A DNA stretch of 64,000 nt from Chloracidobacterium sp. (GCA_016716365.1 JADJWM010000017.1:496001-560000); one strand, 5' to 3'. Positions 1 to 8,237 are shown, counted from the stretch's first letter. Notes: generated by a model from the letters alone, not told the origin. Numbers and translations: made by a program.

Positions 1-709
1 GTCCAGTCATTGCGGTTGTTCCGAAAAGATCACCGCGTTGAGGGTCGTCGCGGATGAACTCGATCGTGAAGCGAAAGATCGAATAAATGAATCCGTAGGC
101 GATAAGCACCTGGCCGTCAAACTTCTTTCGGCGGTGCAGCCAGAAGAGGAACCCGAATACTGCCAGCATCGTGAACGATTCGATCAGCTGCGTCGGGTGC
201 AGGAAAAGGTCGCTGCCGTCCGGACCGTACATCGGCACTCCGGTGTAATCGTGGCCTTTCTCGCCGAAGTGCACGCCCCAAAACCAGTCGGTCGGCTTTC
301 CCCAGCAGCATCCCGCCGCAAAACAGCCCTGCCGGCCAAGTGCCTGACCCAGCGCGACGCCGGGGGCGAAAGCATCCGCCACCTTCCAAAAAGGCAGCTT
401 ATACAAAGGCACAAGTATCGCTACGGCAAGGAAACCGCCGATCAATCCGCCATAATAAACCCCGCCAGATCGCAGGAAATCGAGCGAGAATATTTGCACA
501 TTCTCTTCGACAAAGAACATTAGGACCTTCGACCCTATAAGGCCGCCAAGCAATGTCCAAAGCCCCAGATCGTAAATACGTTCCTTCGGAAGGCCGTCAT
601 TGGCCGCAAGGCGCGAGGCGACGAACAACGCAAGCAACATCCCCAGAGCCAGCCACAGGCCGTAGCTGGTTATTGGAAAGTCGCCGATGCGAAAAAGTTC
701 AGGATACAT
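1..709 (-). CDS. lgt: Lgt, prolipoprotein diacylglyceryl transferase (3' end beyond the window)
   Basis: Transfers diacylglycerol from phosphatidylglycerol to the lipobox Cys of prolipoproteins in the inner membrane, the step before LspA, which is encoded just upstream. Read from the ATG at 707-709 the frame stays open to the window edge (236 codons). The N-terminus MYPELFRIGDFPITSYG, the motif GRQGCFAAGCCWGKPTD and the HPTQLIES motif are typical of Lgt, with several hydrophobic segments between them. The start lies 7 bases from a heptad-repeat array (716-743), and no clear ribosome-binding site precedes it, so the inserted cassette may have altered its translation signals. The C-terminal end is missing because the window begins inside the gene. 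Confidence 0.93.
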   Translation of the reverse strand, partial: MYPELFRIGDFPITSYGLWLALGMLLALFVASRLAANDGLPKERIYDLGLWTLLGGLIGSKVLMFFVEENVQIFSLDFLRSGGVYYGGLIGGFLAVAILVPLYKLPFWKVADAFAPGVALGQALGRQGCFAAGCCWGKPTDWFWGVHFGEKGHDYTGVPMYGPDGSDLFLHPTQLIESFTMLAVFGFLFWLHRRKKFDGQVLIAYGFIYSIFRFTIEFIRDDPQRGDLFGTTAMTG

Positions 710-715
710 CGTTTA

Positions 716-1137
716 GATGTCAGTAGACAGAAGTCAGAAATCAGCCCGGATCTTGCTCATATAGCTTGTTAGCATTTTGCTGATCTCTTCCAGATTCAAA
801 CGCAACTCTTTTGTTTCGGCATAGCTCAAGTCCGATGAGAGTCGCAGATAATAGCGACATTCTTCTAGGGAGCCTATCGCTATGTTGTAAAACCTTAGTT
901 TGTCAGGTTTGCTTGACCTTCGAAATCCTTCGGCAAAGTTCGCCGGGATCGAAACCGCTGCTCGGCGGATCTGCGAAGTCAATCCGAATAATTCGTGCTT
1001 TGGAAATGGCTCGGTCAATCGGTACACGTCCAGAACAAACTGATGAGATTTATTCCATGCTTCGATATCCTCGAATGATCGTGCGGGTGTCATTCAACTC
1101 TCCGCCTTCTGATTACTGACTTCTTTATTCTGACTTC
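716..1137 (-). mobile_element. Heptad-flanked four-helix-bundle cassette A
   Basis: The four-helix-bundle gene at 734-1093 lies between two inverted arrays of a 7-bp unit. Left array, plus strand: GATGTCA, GTAGACA, GAAGTCA, GAAATCA (716-743). Right array: TGATTAC, TGACTTC, TTTATTC, TGACTTC (1110-1137). Read as terminal inverted repeats, 716-744 and 1109-1137 match at 24 of 29 positions. The left array contains the stop codon of the four-helix gene and the right array codes for the tail of LspA, so the cassette sits inside the lspA-lgt transcription unit. Mobility is inferred from the repeats and from two similar loci in the window; no transposase is present. Confidence 0.6.
734..1093 (-). CDS. 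Four-helix bundle protein (S23/Avd-like)
   Basis: A 119-residue protein with the family hallmarks LTSQIRRAAVSIPANFAEGF near residues 38-57 and a helical C-terminus. The family is named after open reading frames inside intervening sequences of bacterial 23S rRNA genes and is structurally related to the Avd accessory protein of diversity-generating retroelements; its general function is not settled. The ATG follows the lspA stop codon directly (TGA then ATG), so it is probably translated from the lspA message. Both ends of the gene touch heptad-repeat arrays. Confidence 0.88.
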   Translation of the reverse strand: MTPARSFEDIEAWNKSHQFVLDVYRLTEPFPKHELFGLTSQIRRAAVSIPANFAEGFRRSSKPDKLRFYNIAIGSLEECRYYLRLSSDLSYAETKELRLNLEEISKMLTSYMSKIRADF

Positions 1138-1618
1138 GCTTAGACAAAAACAGATCGATGATCATCAGTCCGGCGCCGACAACGATCGCCATATCGGCAA
1201 CGTTGAAAGTTGGGTAATGCCACGAGCCGAACTGTACGTCGATATAATCAACAACAAAGCCTAGCCGGATGCGATCGGTCACGTTCCCAGCGATACCCGC
1301 GAGCAATAGGGCGAGTGCACCGAGGATCCGGTCGTCAGAACGCGGCGTCCGCCAGAAAAAATAAAGTACGAGGGCGGCCGCAAACATTGCAACAAGCGAG
1401 AGGCCCCATCGCCCGGGATCGCCGTACTCATCGAGCATCGAGAACGCGACGCCGGTGTTCTGGGCATAGGCAAAATTAAGGAAACCAGGGATGACCTGAA
1501 CGTCGTCGCCAAACCTGAGCCGGCGTACGGCCCAGGCCTTGGTCGACTGGTCTATCAAGAAAACCCCGCCTGCAATGGCGAGGTATGCAAGTTTCCAAAT
1601 AAGGTCCTTTTTGTTCAC
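1094..1618 (-). CDS. lspA: LspA, lipoprotein signal peptidase II
   Basis: Inner-membrane aspartyl peptidase that removes the signal peptide of diacylated prolipoproteins. It has 174 residues, four hydrophobic segments, the motif NTGVAFSM, and the two catalytic-Asp motifs GNVTDRIRLGFVVDYID and FNVADMAIV. It starts with GTG at 1616-1618, sharing one base with the stop codon of the preceding gene. The last residues, RSQNKEVSNQKAES, are encoded by the right-hand heptad array of cassette A, so the native C-terminus appears to have been replaced when the cassette arrived. The tail lies after the catalytic core, so activity need not be affected. Confidence 0.95.
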   Translation of the reverse strand: MNKKDLIWKLAYLAIAGGVFLIDQSTKAWAVRRLRFGDDVQVIPGFLNFAYAQNTGVAFSMLDEYGDPGRWGLSLVAMFAAALVLYFFWRTPRSDDRILGALALLLAGIAGNVTDRIRLGFVVDYIDVQFGSWHYPTFNVADMAIVVGAGLMIIDLFLSKRSQNKEVSNQKAES

Positions 1619-2070
1619 TATTGTCTAGTCGTCGACGCGGCATGCTTCGGCTCAGCGAAGAAGGTCTTGTTCACTATTTTCCATTCGCCGTTTATCTTGA
1701 GCAGCGTCATGTAATCCACAAACTTCACGGCCGGATAATCCAGCACGATACGCGCGATCGCTGCATTTCCCGCCACGTCGATCGATTCGATCGCACGCTT
1801 TCGCTTTGCCTCGTCGGCTGCGGGCTTACCGGACATTCCGCCGATATATTCGGCGAATGACCGCGTCGTGTATTTTCCGTCGCGGATAAATATCAGGTTT
1901 CCCTCAGTGTGGAATGCCTTCCGCATAAACTCCGGGTCACCGGTCTCGTGCCCTTTGATGTAATTTTCGAGCGGCACGCGCACCGCTTCCTTTTCCGAGT
2001 CCTGCGCGTTCACACACAACCCGCCCGAAAGCAGGATCATTAATAAAACTGCGGTTCTTTTTACCAACAT
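1618..2070 (-). CDS. Exported NTF2-like (SnoaL/lumazine-binding-like) protein
   Basis: A 150-residue protein with an N-terminal signal peptide (MLVKRTAVLLMILLSGGL, ending near CVNAQ) followed by an NTF2-type fold. Typical features are an early helix with LENYIKGHETGDPEFMRKAF, then the strand pattern VDYMTLLKINGEWKIVNKTF. Members include enzymes and non-enzymatic binding proteins, so no reaction is assigned. It overlaps lspA by one base and is probably co-transcribed from the ileS side. GGAGAAC lies just upstream of the ATG. A second exported NTF2-like protein is at 46597-47130. Confidence 0.75.
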   Translation of the reverse strand: MLVKRTAVLLMILLSGGLCVNAQDSEKEAVRVPLENYIKGHETGDPEFMRKAFHTEGNLIFIRDGKYTTRSFAEYIGGMSGKPAADEAKRKRAIESIDVAGNAAIARIVLDYPAVKFVDYMTLLKINGEWKIVNKTFFAEPKHAASTTRQ

Positions 2071-2157
2071 AAAGTTCTCCTTAGATCTGAATATAGACGA
2101 GAACTATGATTACGACCTCTTTCGCCGCGTTGTTTCGGCCTGGTCTTCTCGGTGAGG

Positions 2158-2592
2158 TCACTCCGTATACGGAAAGATCGCTTTCGGTGCCCGATACCGC
2201 CGCCACCAGTCAGCATAACAAACATCCGTACAGCCTATCGCATACGTGACGACACGCCATCGCCCGCCCGTCTTTCTCATCAAGGCGAAGAAGTTGTTAT
2301 CGAACATGTCGTCGCGGACAGCGTCCCAATAGCGTGTGCCGCGATAATCGGGCCGGCCGCCGCCGGGCCTCTGCGGATCGCCACCGACGAACGCCCACGT
2401 TCCCATCACGTTAAAGTGCTCGGCGCTGAACACGATCTTCTGTTTCAGGTCGCGTTCGACCGGTACGCGCAGGGCGTCAAGGATCGTCTTACGCTCGGCG
2501 GAACCGCGTGCCGGTGTATAAATCGATTGTGCCGCGAGCCCGATCGCGGTTCCCGCGACCAACGCCAGGGTGATAGTGATTCTCATTAACAT
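2158..2592 (-). CDS. Small exported protein of unknown function
   Basis: A 144-residue protein with a signal peptide (MLMRITITLALVAGTAIGLA, cut near AAQ). The mature part contains LDALRVPVERDLKQKIVF, a segment with GTWAFVGGDPQRPG, and a C-terminal C-T-D-V-C motif that could form a disulfide. I recognise the style of a small periplasmic family but cannot name a function. It lies between ileS and the NTF2-like gene in the same direction, with a 41-base gap to ileS. Confidence 0.7.
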   Translation of the reverse strand: MLMRITITLALVAGTAIGLAAQSIYTPARGSAERKTILDALRVPVERDLKQKIVFSAEHFNVMGTWAFVGGDPQRPGGGRPDYRGTRYWDAVRDDMFDNNFFALMRKTGGRWRVVTYAIGCTDVCYADWWRRYRAPKAIFPYTE

Positions 2593-2633
2593 ATCAGCAC
2601 TCCATTTGTAATTCCTGCCGCCGCGATCATCTA

Positions 2634-5504
2634 CTAGGATGCCGAGGTCGCCCTTTCGATCTCAACAAGCGCTTCGATGCAGCGTTCACAGACTGTCGGG
2701 TAAGACGTGAACTCCCCGACGCGTGTCGAAAAGTTCCAACAGCGTTCGCATTTTTGCCCGTCGGCTTTCGTGATCTCCACCCTTAAAGCGTCCCCCTCAT
2801 GAACTTCAACCTGGGATACGATGAAGATATATCGAAGTTGATCAAAATAGTTGAGCAGGAACCGCGTCGTGCCGGCATCCGTGGTGATGATCGCTTTCGC
2901 CTCAAGTGACGAACCTATCTGTTTCCCAACGCGGGCCTCTTCGAGAGCCTTCAAGACCTCGTCGCGGATCTCGAAGATCCGTTCCCAATCGCTGAGGAGT
3001 TCACCGTCAACATCACCTTCGGCCTTGGGAAACTCTCCCAGGTGAACAGAACTGACCTGTTGGCCCGGGATATTCTCCCACGCCTCATCGCTGGTGAAAA
3101 CAAGGATCGGCGCCAGCAGGCGGCAAAGGGCATCGGCTATACGATAAAGAGCTGTTTGGGCGGACCGTCGTTCCACCGACCTAGGGGCATGGATGTAGAG
3201 CCGGTCCTTGATTATATCGAAATAGCGGGCCGAAAGTGTGACCGTGCAGAAATTGTAGAGCGCACCGTAAGCGGCCTGGAAATCGTATTCCTTGTACCCC
3301 AACCGGACTTTCTCCGTCACCTCAGCCAAATTGGCCAACGCCCATCGGTCGATCGAGAGCATTTCGGTCTCAGACACCGCGTCTTTTTGGCTGTCAAAGC
3401 CGTCAAGGTTGCCCAATGCGTAGCGCAAAGTGTTGCGGAACTTTCGGTATGAATCGACTACGCGCTGCAAGATCTCGTCCGAGCATCTAACGTCCTCGGT
3501 GTAATCTACCGCGGCGGCCCACAGCCTGAGGATCTCGGCACCGGACTTGTCGATGATCTCCTGCGGCGCAGTCACGTTGCCCAACGATTTTGACTGCTTC
3601 TTGCCTTCGCCATCGACGACCCAGCCGTGCGTGATTATTTGCTTGTAAGGCGAGGCGTCATGGGCAGCGAGGCCGCACATCAGGCTGGAGTTGAACCATC
3701 CGCGATATTGATCACCGCCTTCTAGATAAACGTCGGCCGGGAAACGCAGCGTTTCGCCCCGGGTCTCAAGGACGGCGACGCAGCTCGAGCCTGAATCGAA
3801 CCAGACGTCAAGAATGTCTGTCTCTTTGCGAAAATCGGAGGCGCCGCATTGCGGGCAGGTGAAGCCCTCGGGCAGCAATTCGCTCTCGGGCCTTGCATAC
3901 CATGCGTCGGCCGTTTCCTCAGCAAAAATATCGGCAACGTGATCAACGATCTTTGGGTCTGCGATGGTCTCGTCGCATGCCTGACAATAGAACACAGGGA
4001 TCGGAACGCCCCACGATCGCTGACGCGAAACGCACCAATCGGGCCGACCCTTAAACATATTCCGCATGCGGTCCTCGCCCCATGTTGGGTGCCACATGAC
4101 GCGTTCGATCTCGTTCAATGCCTTCGTCCGCAATCCCTCCGCAGAGGTTTCGCCGTTCACCTCGTCCATTGAGATGAACCACTGGGGCGTCGCCCGAAAA
4201 ACAACCGGATTCTTGCACCGCCAGCAATGCGGGTAACGGTGCTCGTATCGTTCTGAGTGAAGGAGCATGCCGTTATCACGGAGAAACTCTACGATCTTCG
4301 GGTTGGCATCGAAGATGTCCATGCCGCCGAAATGTTCGACCTCAGTGACGAATCGTCCTGCCGAATCGACCGGATTGTAGATCTCCAGTCCGTACTGTTT
4401 CCCGATGTGAAAATCGTCAGCACCATGTCCCGGCGCCGTGTGGACACAGCCGGTACCCGATTTTTTCGCAGATTTATTCTCGAACCGCACGTTCAACTCG
4501 GTCTCGGCGTCTGCCTCGCCAAGGGTTACGTGGTCACCGTTCATTATCAGCGATGTGCGGTCAAGCCAGGCATGCTTCGCCTCCATACGGTCAAGTTTTG
4601 ATCCTTTGAAGCGGGCAATCTCCTCAGCTCTCTCCAAGCCGCACGTTTCTGCAAATCCGCCGGTCAGTTCTGACGCAACGATGAAAACCCGGCCGCCGGC
4701 CTCGATAGCTGAGTAATCAAAGTCCGGGTGGACCGCGATCCCTAGATTCGCCGGCAGCGTCCACGGCGTTGTCGTCCAGATCACCACATAAACGTCTTTG
4801 CCAGCCAATGCCGGATCGATATCCGCCGGGTCTGTTTTTAGCGGAAACTTAACATAGATCGACGGCGAAGTATGCTCTTTATACTCAACCTCTGCCTCGG
4901 CTAATGCGGTCCGATCGTGAATACACCAATAAACCGGTCGCAGGCCTTTGTATACGAAGCCACGTTTCAAGAACCGGCCGAACAGACGAGCCGTCGCCGA
5001 TTCATATTCCGGCGACATCGTCAGGTACGGGTTCTGCCATTCGCCGAGGATGCCCAATCGCTGGAAATCACGCGTCTGATTGTTCATCGCCGTCGACGCG
5101 TGTTCGCGGCAGATACGGCGAAACGAAGCGACCGGGATATCGGCCTTATTCTTGCCTTTTTCCGCTAGCTTCTTCTCGACGATCGTCTCGATCGGCAGGC
5201 CGTGGCAATCATAGCCGGGCACGTATGGGGCATCGAAACCCATCATCGAACGTGACTTGACGACAAAATCCTTGAGTATCTTGTTCAGCGCCGTGCCGAT
5301 GTGAATATCGGCGTTCGCGTACGGCGGGCCGTCGTGGAGGATAAATTTCTCACGGCCTTTGCGTGCTTCCGCGATCTTGCCGTACAGGGCGGCTTCCTGC
5401 CACATCTTCAAGCGCGCCGGCTCGCTCTGACCAAGGTTTGCCTTCTGCGCGAAGGCGGTCTTCGGCAGGTTGACAGTTTTCTTCAGGTCTAATGGTTCGG
5501 TCAT
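2634..5504 (-). CDS. ileS: IleS, isoleucyl-tRNA synthetase
   Basis: Charges tRNA-Ile in the cytoplasm. The 956-residue product (from the ATG at 5502-5504) has the class-I signature HIGT at about residues 68-71, the KMSKS-type loop KQSKS, the CP1 editing region and a C-terminal zinc finger (C-E-R-C, later C-E-R-C). I chose this start because the family begins shortly before the NLPKTAF motif. The open frame continues upstream to 5594, but that extension would translate a strong terminator hairpin (5518-5541) and crosses a leader peptide in another frame. The ileS to lspA order is common in bacteria; here two small genes intervene. Confidence 0.96.
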   Translation of the reverse strand: MTEPLDLKKTVNLPKTAFAQKANLGQSEPARLKMWQEAALYGKIAEARKGREKFILHDGPPYANADIHIGTALNKILKDFVVKSRSMMGFDAPYVPGYDCHGLPIETIVEKKLAEKGKNKADIPVASFRRICREHASTAMNNQTRDFQRLGILGEWQNPYLTMSPEYESATARLFGRFLKRGFVYKGLRPVYWCIHDRTALAEAEVEYKEHTSPSIYVKFPLKTDPADIDPALAGKDVYVVIWTTTPWTLPANLGIAVHPDFDYSAIEAGGRVFIVASELTGGFAETCGLERAEEIARFKGSKLDRMEAKHAWLDRTSLIMNGDHVTLGEADAETELNVRFENKSAKKSGTGCVHTAPGHGADDFHIGKQYGLEIYNPVDSAGRFVTEVEHFGGMDIFDANPKIVEFLRDNGMLLHSERYEHRYPHCWRCKNPVVFRATPQWFISMDEVNGETSAEGLRTKALNEIERVMWHPTWGEDRMRNMFKGRPDWCVSRQRSWGVPIPVFYCQACDETIADPKIVDHVADIFAEETADAWYARPESELLPEGFTCPQCGASDFRKETDILDVWFDSGSSCVAVLETRGETLRFPADVYLEGGDQYRGWFNSSLMCGLAAHDASPYKQIITHGWVVDGEGKKQSKSLGNVTAPQEIIDKSGAEILRLWAAAVDYTEDVRCSDEILQRVVDSYRKFRNTLRYALGNLDGFDSQKDAVSETEMLSIDRWALANLAEVTEKVRLGYKEYDFQAAYGALYNFCTVTLSARYFDIIKDRLYIHAPRSVERRSAQTALYRIADALCRLLAPILVFTSDEAWENIPGQQVSSVHLGEFPKAEGDVDGELLSDWERIFEIRDEVLKALEEARVGKQIGSSLEAKAIITTDAGTTRFLLNYFDQLRYIFIVSQVEVHEGDALRVEITKADGQKCERCWNFSTRVGEFTSYPTVCERCIEALVEIERATSAS

Positions 5505-5510
5505 AAAATC

Positions 5511-5541
5511 AAAAAATCCCAAGCTTTTCATGAAGCTTGGG
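5511..5541 (-). terminator. Candidate ileS attenuator terminator
   Basis: On the minus strand the arm CCCAAGCTT (5541-5533) and the arm AAGCTTGGG (5526-5518) form a perfect 9-bp stem with a 6-base loop, followed at once by ATTTTTT (5517-5511). This is a textbook intrinsic terminator ending 6 bases before the ileS start codon. Its 5' arm can instead pair with TTGGGAC (5594-5588) inside the leader peptide through GTCCCAA (5543-5537). Terminator and antiterminator are therefore mutually exclusive, as in ribosome-dependent attenuation. Confidence 0.75.
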
Positions 5542-5568
5542 ACCATAAAAGCAAAATCGTGCCGACGC

Positions 5569-5628
5569 TCAAGTTTGTTCGAGCGCAGTCCCAATAGTGG
5601 TGCTAATAATGGGCGATGGCCTCCGCAT
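5569..5628 (-). CDS. Putative ileS leader peptide
   Basis: A 19-residue reading frame, MRRPSPIISTTIGTALEQT, ending in TGA. It contains three Ile codons (all ATT) and four Thr codons in 19 positions, resembling the leader peptides of attenuated ilv and thr operons. It starts 7-9 bases after the predicted transcription start and stops 28 bases before the terminator stem. Within it, TTGGGAC (5594-5588) can pair with the terminator's 5' arm, and GCGCTC/GAGCGT (5586-5581 with 5570-5565) forms an intervening hairpin. Stalling at Ile codons when charged tRNA-Ile is scarce could favour the antiterminator. This is inference, with no expression evidence. Confidence 0.55.
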   Translation of the reverse strand: MRRPSPIISTTIGTALEQT

Positions 5629-5642
5629 TAAATCGTCAATAA

Positions 5643-5671
5643 ATTATCACAGTTTACACATCTGTAGGCAA
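5643..5671 (-). promoter_or_regulatory. Sigma-70-type promoter of the ileS leader
   Basis: On the minus strand TTGCCT (5671-5666), a 17-base spacer and GATAAT (5648-5643) give a good sigma-70 pattern in the clpS-ileS gap. Transcription would begin near 5637-5635, leaving only a few bases before the leader-peptide ATG. Confidence 0.6.
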
Positions 5672-5734
5672 GTTTGGCAGAATTCGGAGGAAACGCCACA
5701 GCATAGAAACTAATATCGGCGATCGCTCACCTGG

Positions 5735-6046
5735 TCATTCCTCCTCTACCGTACACAGGAATGGAAATTCCCGAGCTTTAGCCAGATTCATCGCTTTTTC
5801 GGCCTTTGACGTAGCGATCTCATACGGGTAAATTCCTGCGATACCGACGCCTTCGTTGTGCACCTTGAGCATTATCACGACGGCCTCGGCGGTGTCCCGT
5901 TTGAATACATACTCGAGCACAAAAACGACGAACTCCATTGTGGTGAAATCATCGTTGTGCAACAGGACCTTAAAAAGCTTTGGCTTCTCGAGTTTCGCCT
6001 TGCTTTCGGTCAGGGTGTCGATATCGCTGTCAGGAAACGTGGGCAT
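5735..6046 (-). CDS. clpS: ClpS, N-end rule adaptor for the Clp protease
   Basis: A 103-residue adaptor that delivers N-degron substrates to ClpAP or ClpCP. It carries the ClpS core KVLLHNDDFTTMEFVVFVL, the substrate-pocket region, and the motif MLKVHNEGVGIAGIYPYEIA, followed by a helix rich in A, E and K. A perfect -10 hexamer TATAAT lies upstream on the minus strand (6099-6094) but without a convincing -35. No clpA or clpC is in the window. It lies upstream of ileS in the same direction, but ileS has its own promoter. Confidence 0.93.
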   Translation of the reverse strand: MPTFPDSDIDTLTESKAKLEKPKLFKVLLHNDDFTTMEFVVFVLEYVFKRDTAEAVVIMLKVHNEGVGIAGIYPYEIATSKAEKAMNLAKAREFPFLCTVEEE

Positions 6047-6230
6047 ATAAAAGGGGCCTTGAGAAACACGTCGATCGCATTAGATCCAAAAAAATTATAG
6101 ACGCAAACGGAGTTTATCTGTTAGATTTCAGTTGCGCTGTTTACTAAGTATTCAATTTTCGCTAGATTTACGGCAGCCTTGTAGAATTTTCGCTCGATTG
6201 GCTGTCTATTTTCAGAAATAGATCGATCAA

Positions 6231-8237
6231 ATGAAGTCGGACTCGAAAAAAGCAGAGTCGGGGAATTCCCGTATTACCTTGCGGAGAGGTAGGGGCTCTG
6301 CCGCGCCGACAATTTCCCGGGAGAGCTTGGACAGGATCTTCTCGAACGTCGGCCAGCTTCTTCGTGACGGGCGTTCAACCGAGGCCGAAACACTTCTTAG
6401 CGAAACGATCGAGAGTTTTCACCACTCTCCCGACGACCTGGCAAACCTCAAACGTCTTCTTTCGTTCACACGCGAAACTCTTGGGAAATACAAGGAATCA
6501 CTTGACGCGCTTCGACCCTATGAGGACGAGACTTCTCTGCATTCACTGGATCTCGAAACCCAGATCAGGGTCATCACGCAGCTTGCCATCGCTTACAGCA
6601 ATCTTGCCGACCTCCCCAAGGCTGTAACGCTGCTCAAGGAATCGCTCAAAAAAGCCAAGGACAATGGCCTCCGGCGTCTTTCGGGGATCATCTACACCGG
6701 GCTCTCGCGCGTCTATCGCAAACTTAACGAGTATCCGATCGCGCGGGATTATGCCGAAAAGTCCCTTGACTATTTTCGGGAAGAAGGGAATTGGCTCGGG
6801 ATGGCCGAGGCTTATCGCGAGATCGCGTTGACCTATCATCTCGAAGGGAGCAGCGAGAAGTCGCTTGAGAACTTCGAACAGGGCATCCAGATAATCGGCG
6901 AACGTTCAGCGCCGTTCATGCTCGGGAGGCTTTACACCGAAATGTCCGGGGCCTACCTTCTACTTCGAAGGCCGCAGGAGGGCATCGACTGCCTTGAAAG
7001 ATCGATCGAATTCTTCGATCGAACCGATCATGTCCTAAATTCGGTGATCGCCTACAATAATCTGGGCCTCAATCTACTCCTGATCGGGAACTGGACCAGA
7101 GCCGAAGAGATGTTCAAGCGGTCGCTGGAACTCGCGTCGGCGAATAACCACGTTCACGTCGCGGGAATTCTCGATTCAATCGGCGAATTGAAGATCCTCC
7201 GCGGTGAACTCGACGAGGCCGGGCAGCTGTTGGAACGGGCGGTCGCCCTTGCACGCGACCGGAAAAATGGCTGGTATGAGGTCCAGGCGCTTCGGAATCT
7301 TGCCCGCTGCCGTCTGCTTCAGGGGCGGCACTCCGAGGCGGCGGAGCTGGCCCGAGAGGCGATCGACCTTTCCGGCACGATCGATGATAAGCACTACGCA
7401 AATATGGCGGGCCTGGTCCTCGCGGAGAGTTATCTTCACACCGCATCGCCGGCCGAATGCGAGAATTATTTGCAGATGATAGAAGAGACCGACGCGACGT
7501 CGGACTTCTTCGTCCTCGGCAGCATCCAGCAGATCCGCGGGCTCGCCGCGCTTGTCAATTCAGACAGGTCGCTCGCGGTGCACCATTTCAATCGAAGCCT
7601 GACGATCTTTGAAGCGGCGGAAGACCTCTACCACACGGCCACGGCCCATTTCCTGATCGGGAACAACCTGGAGACAAACAAACGGCCGCGGGCGATTGTC
7701 CATTTGCGCAAGGCCGCAGAGATATTCAAAAGGCTCGGGATAACGAAGCACTTGGAGGCGTGCGAGCAGAAGATTCGCGAACTGCGGGAGACAAGAGGTA
7801 ATACTGAGGTTTCAGACAACGGTGTCCGGCAGAATTCGGTGGTTTCCCAGCTTCTGATGGTCCGACTGGCGGAGGCGACTGCCTCTCGCGAATTGCTATT
7901 CCGGGAGCTTATCGCAGTGCTGCAGCAGGAGAGCGGAGCAAAGAGATTCATGGTTGCCGAAGCTGATTTGAATCGGCGGCTTAGGCCATTTATCACCCAT
8001 GGTTTCACGGCCGCCGAAAGCAGCGAGATCCTCGCGGGGATGGAAGCGGCAAGACAATCAGGCTCGGAACGCGACCTTTTGAAAAAGAAGGACCTTGCCT
8101 TGTTTCATCTTCGAGGCTCAAATTCGCCGCCCGCATATTTGCTGATCAACCCCAGCCGCGAAGCGCGTCTCAGCGACGGTAGCTCCCTTCAGCCTCTTCT
8201 GAGGGTCGTTGAACTGGGCATGGACGTGATCGCTTAG
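6231..8237 (+). CDS. TPR-GAF protein, probable sensor half of a split sigma-54 regulator
   Basis: A 668-residue cytoplasmic protein. Residues about 30-510 are tandem tetratricopeptide repeats (for example SGIIYTGLSRVYRKLNEYPI and NSVIAYNNLGLNLLLIGNWT); residues about 530-668 look like a GAF-type domain ending at MDVIA. It stops with TAG at 8235-8237. The +1 frame (codons starting at 8230, 8233 and so on) is open from 8230 straight into the AAA+ protein that follows, reading LRERDKAVPAEQVASPYSSN. Fused TPR-GAF-AAA+-Fis regulators are common in Acidobacteriota, so this is probably the sensor half of one protein of about 1,025 residues split by a frameshift. A true two-gene arrangement is the alternative. 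Confidence 0.8.
   Translation: MKSDSKKAESGNSRITLRRGRGSAAPTISRESLDRIFSNVGQLLRDGRSTEAETLLSETIESFHHSPDDLANLKRLLSFTRETLGKYKESLDALRPYEDETSLHSLDLETQIRVITQLAIAYSNLADLPKAVTLLKESLKKAKDNGLRRLSGIIYTGLSRVYRKLNEYPIARDYAEKSLDYFREEGNWLGMAEAYREIALTYHLEGSSEKSLENFEQGIQIIGERSAPFMLGRLYTEMSGAYLLLRRPQEGIDCLERSIEFFDRTDHVLNSVIAYNNLGLNLLLIGNWTRAEEMFKRSLELASANNHVHVAGILDSIGELKILRGELDEAGQLLERAVALARDRKNGWYEVQALRNLARCRLLQGRHSEAAELAREAIDLSGTIDDKHYANMAGLVLAESYLHTASPAECENYLQMIEETDATSDFFVLGSIQQIRGLAALVNSDRSLAVHHFNRSLTIFEAAEDLYHTATAHFLIGNNLETNKRPRAIVHLRKAAEIFKRLGITKHLEACEQKIRELRETRGNTEVSDNGVRQNSVVSQLLMVRLAEATASRELLFRELIAVLQQESGAKRFMVAEADLNRRLRPFITHGFTAAESSEILAGMEAARQSGSERDLLKKKDLALFHLRGSNSPPAYLLINPSREARLSDGSSLQPLLRVVELGMDVIA

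Noticed and set aside
716..1137. Diversity-generating retroelement, because of the Avd-like protein
   Set aside because: No reverse transcriptase, template repeat or variable repeat is in the window.
5504..5594. Longer IleS start at TTG 5594 or ATG 5546/5531
   Set aside because: It would translate a strong terminator hairpin, and the family N-terminus begins at the ATG at 5504.
5504..5671. T-box riboswitch upstream of ileS
   Set aside because: No T-box consensus or specifier stem could be found, and the region is too short; a leader-peptide attenuator fits better.
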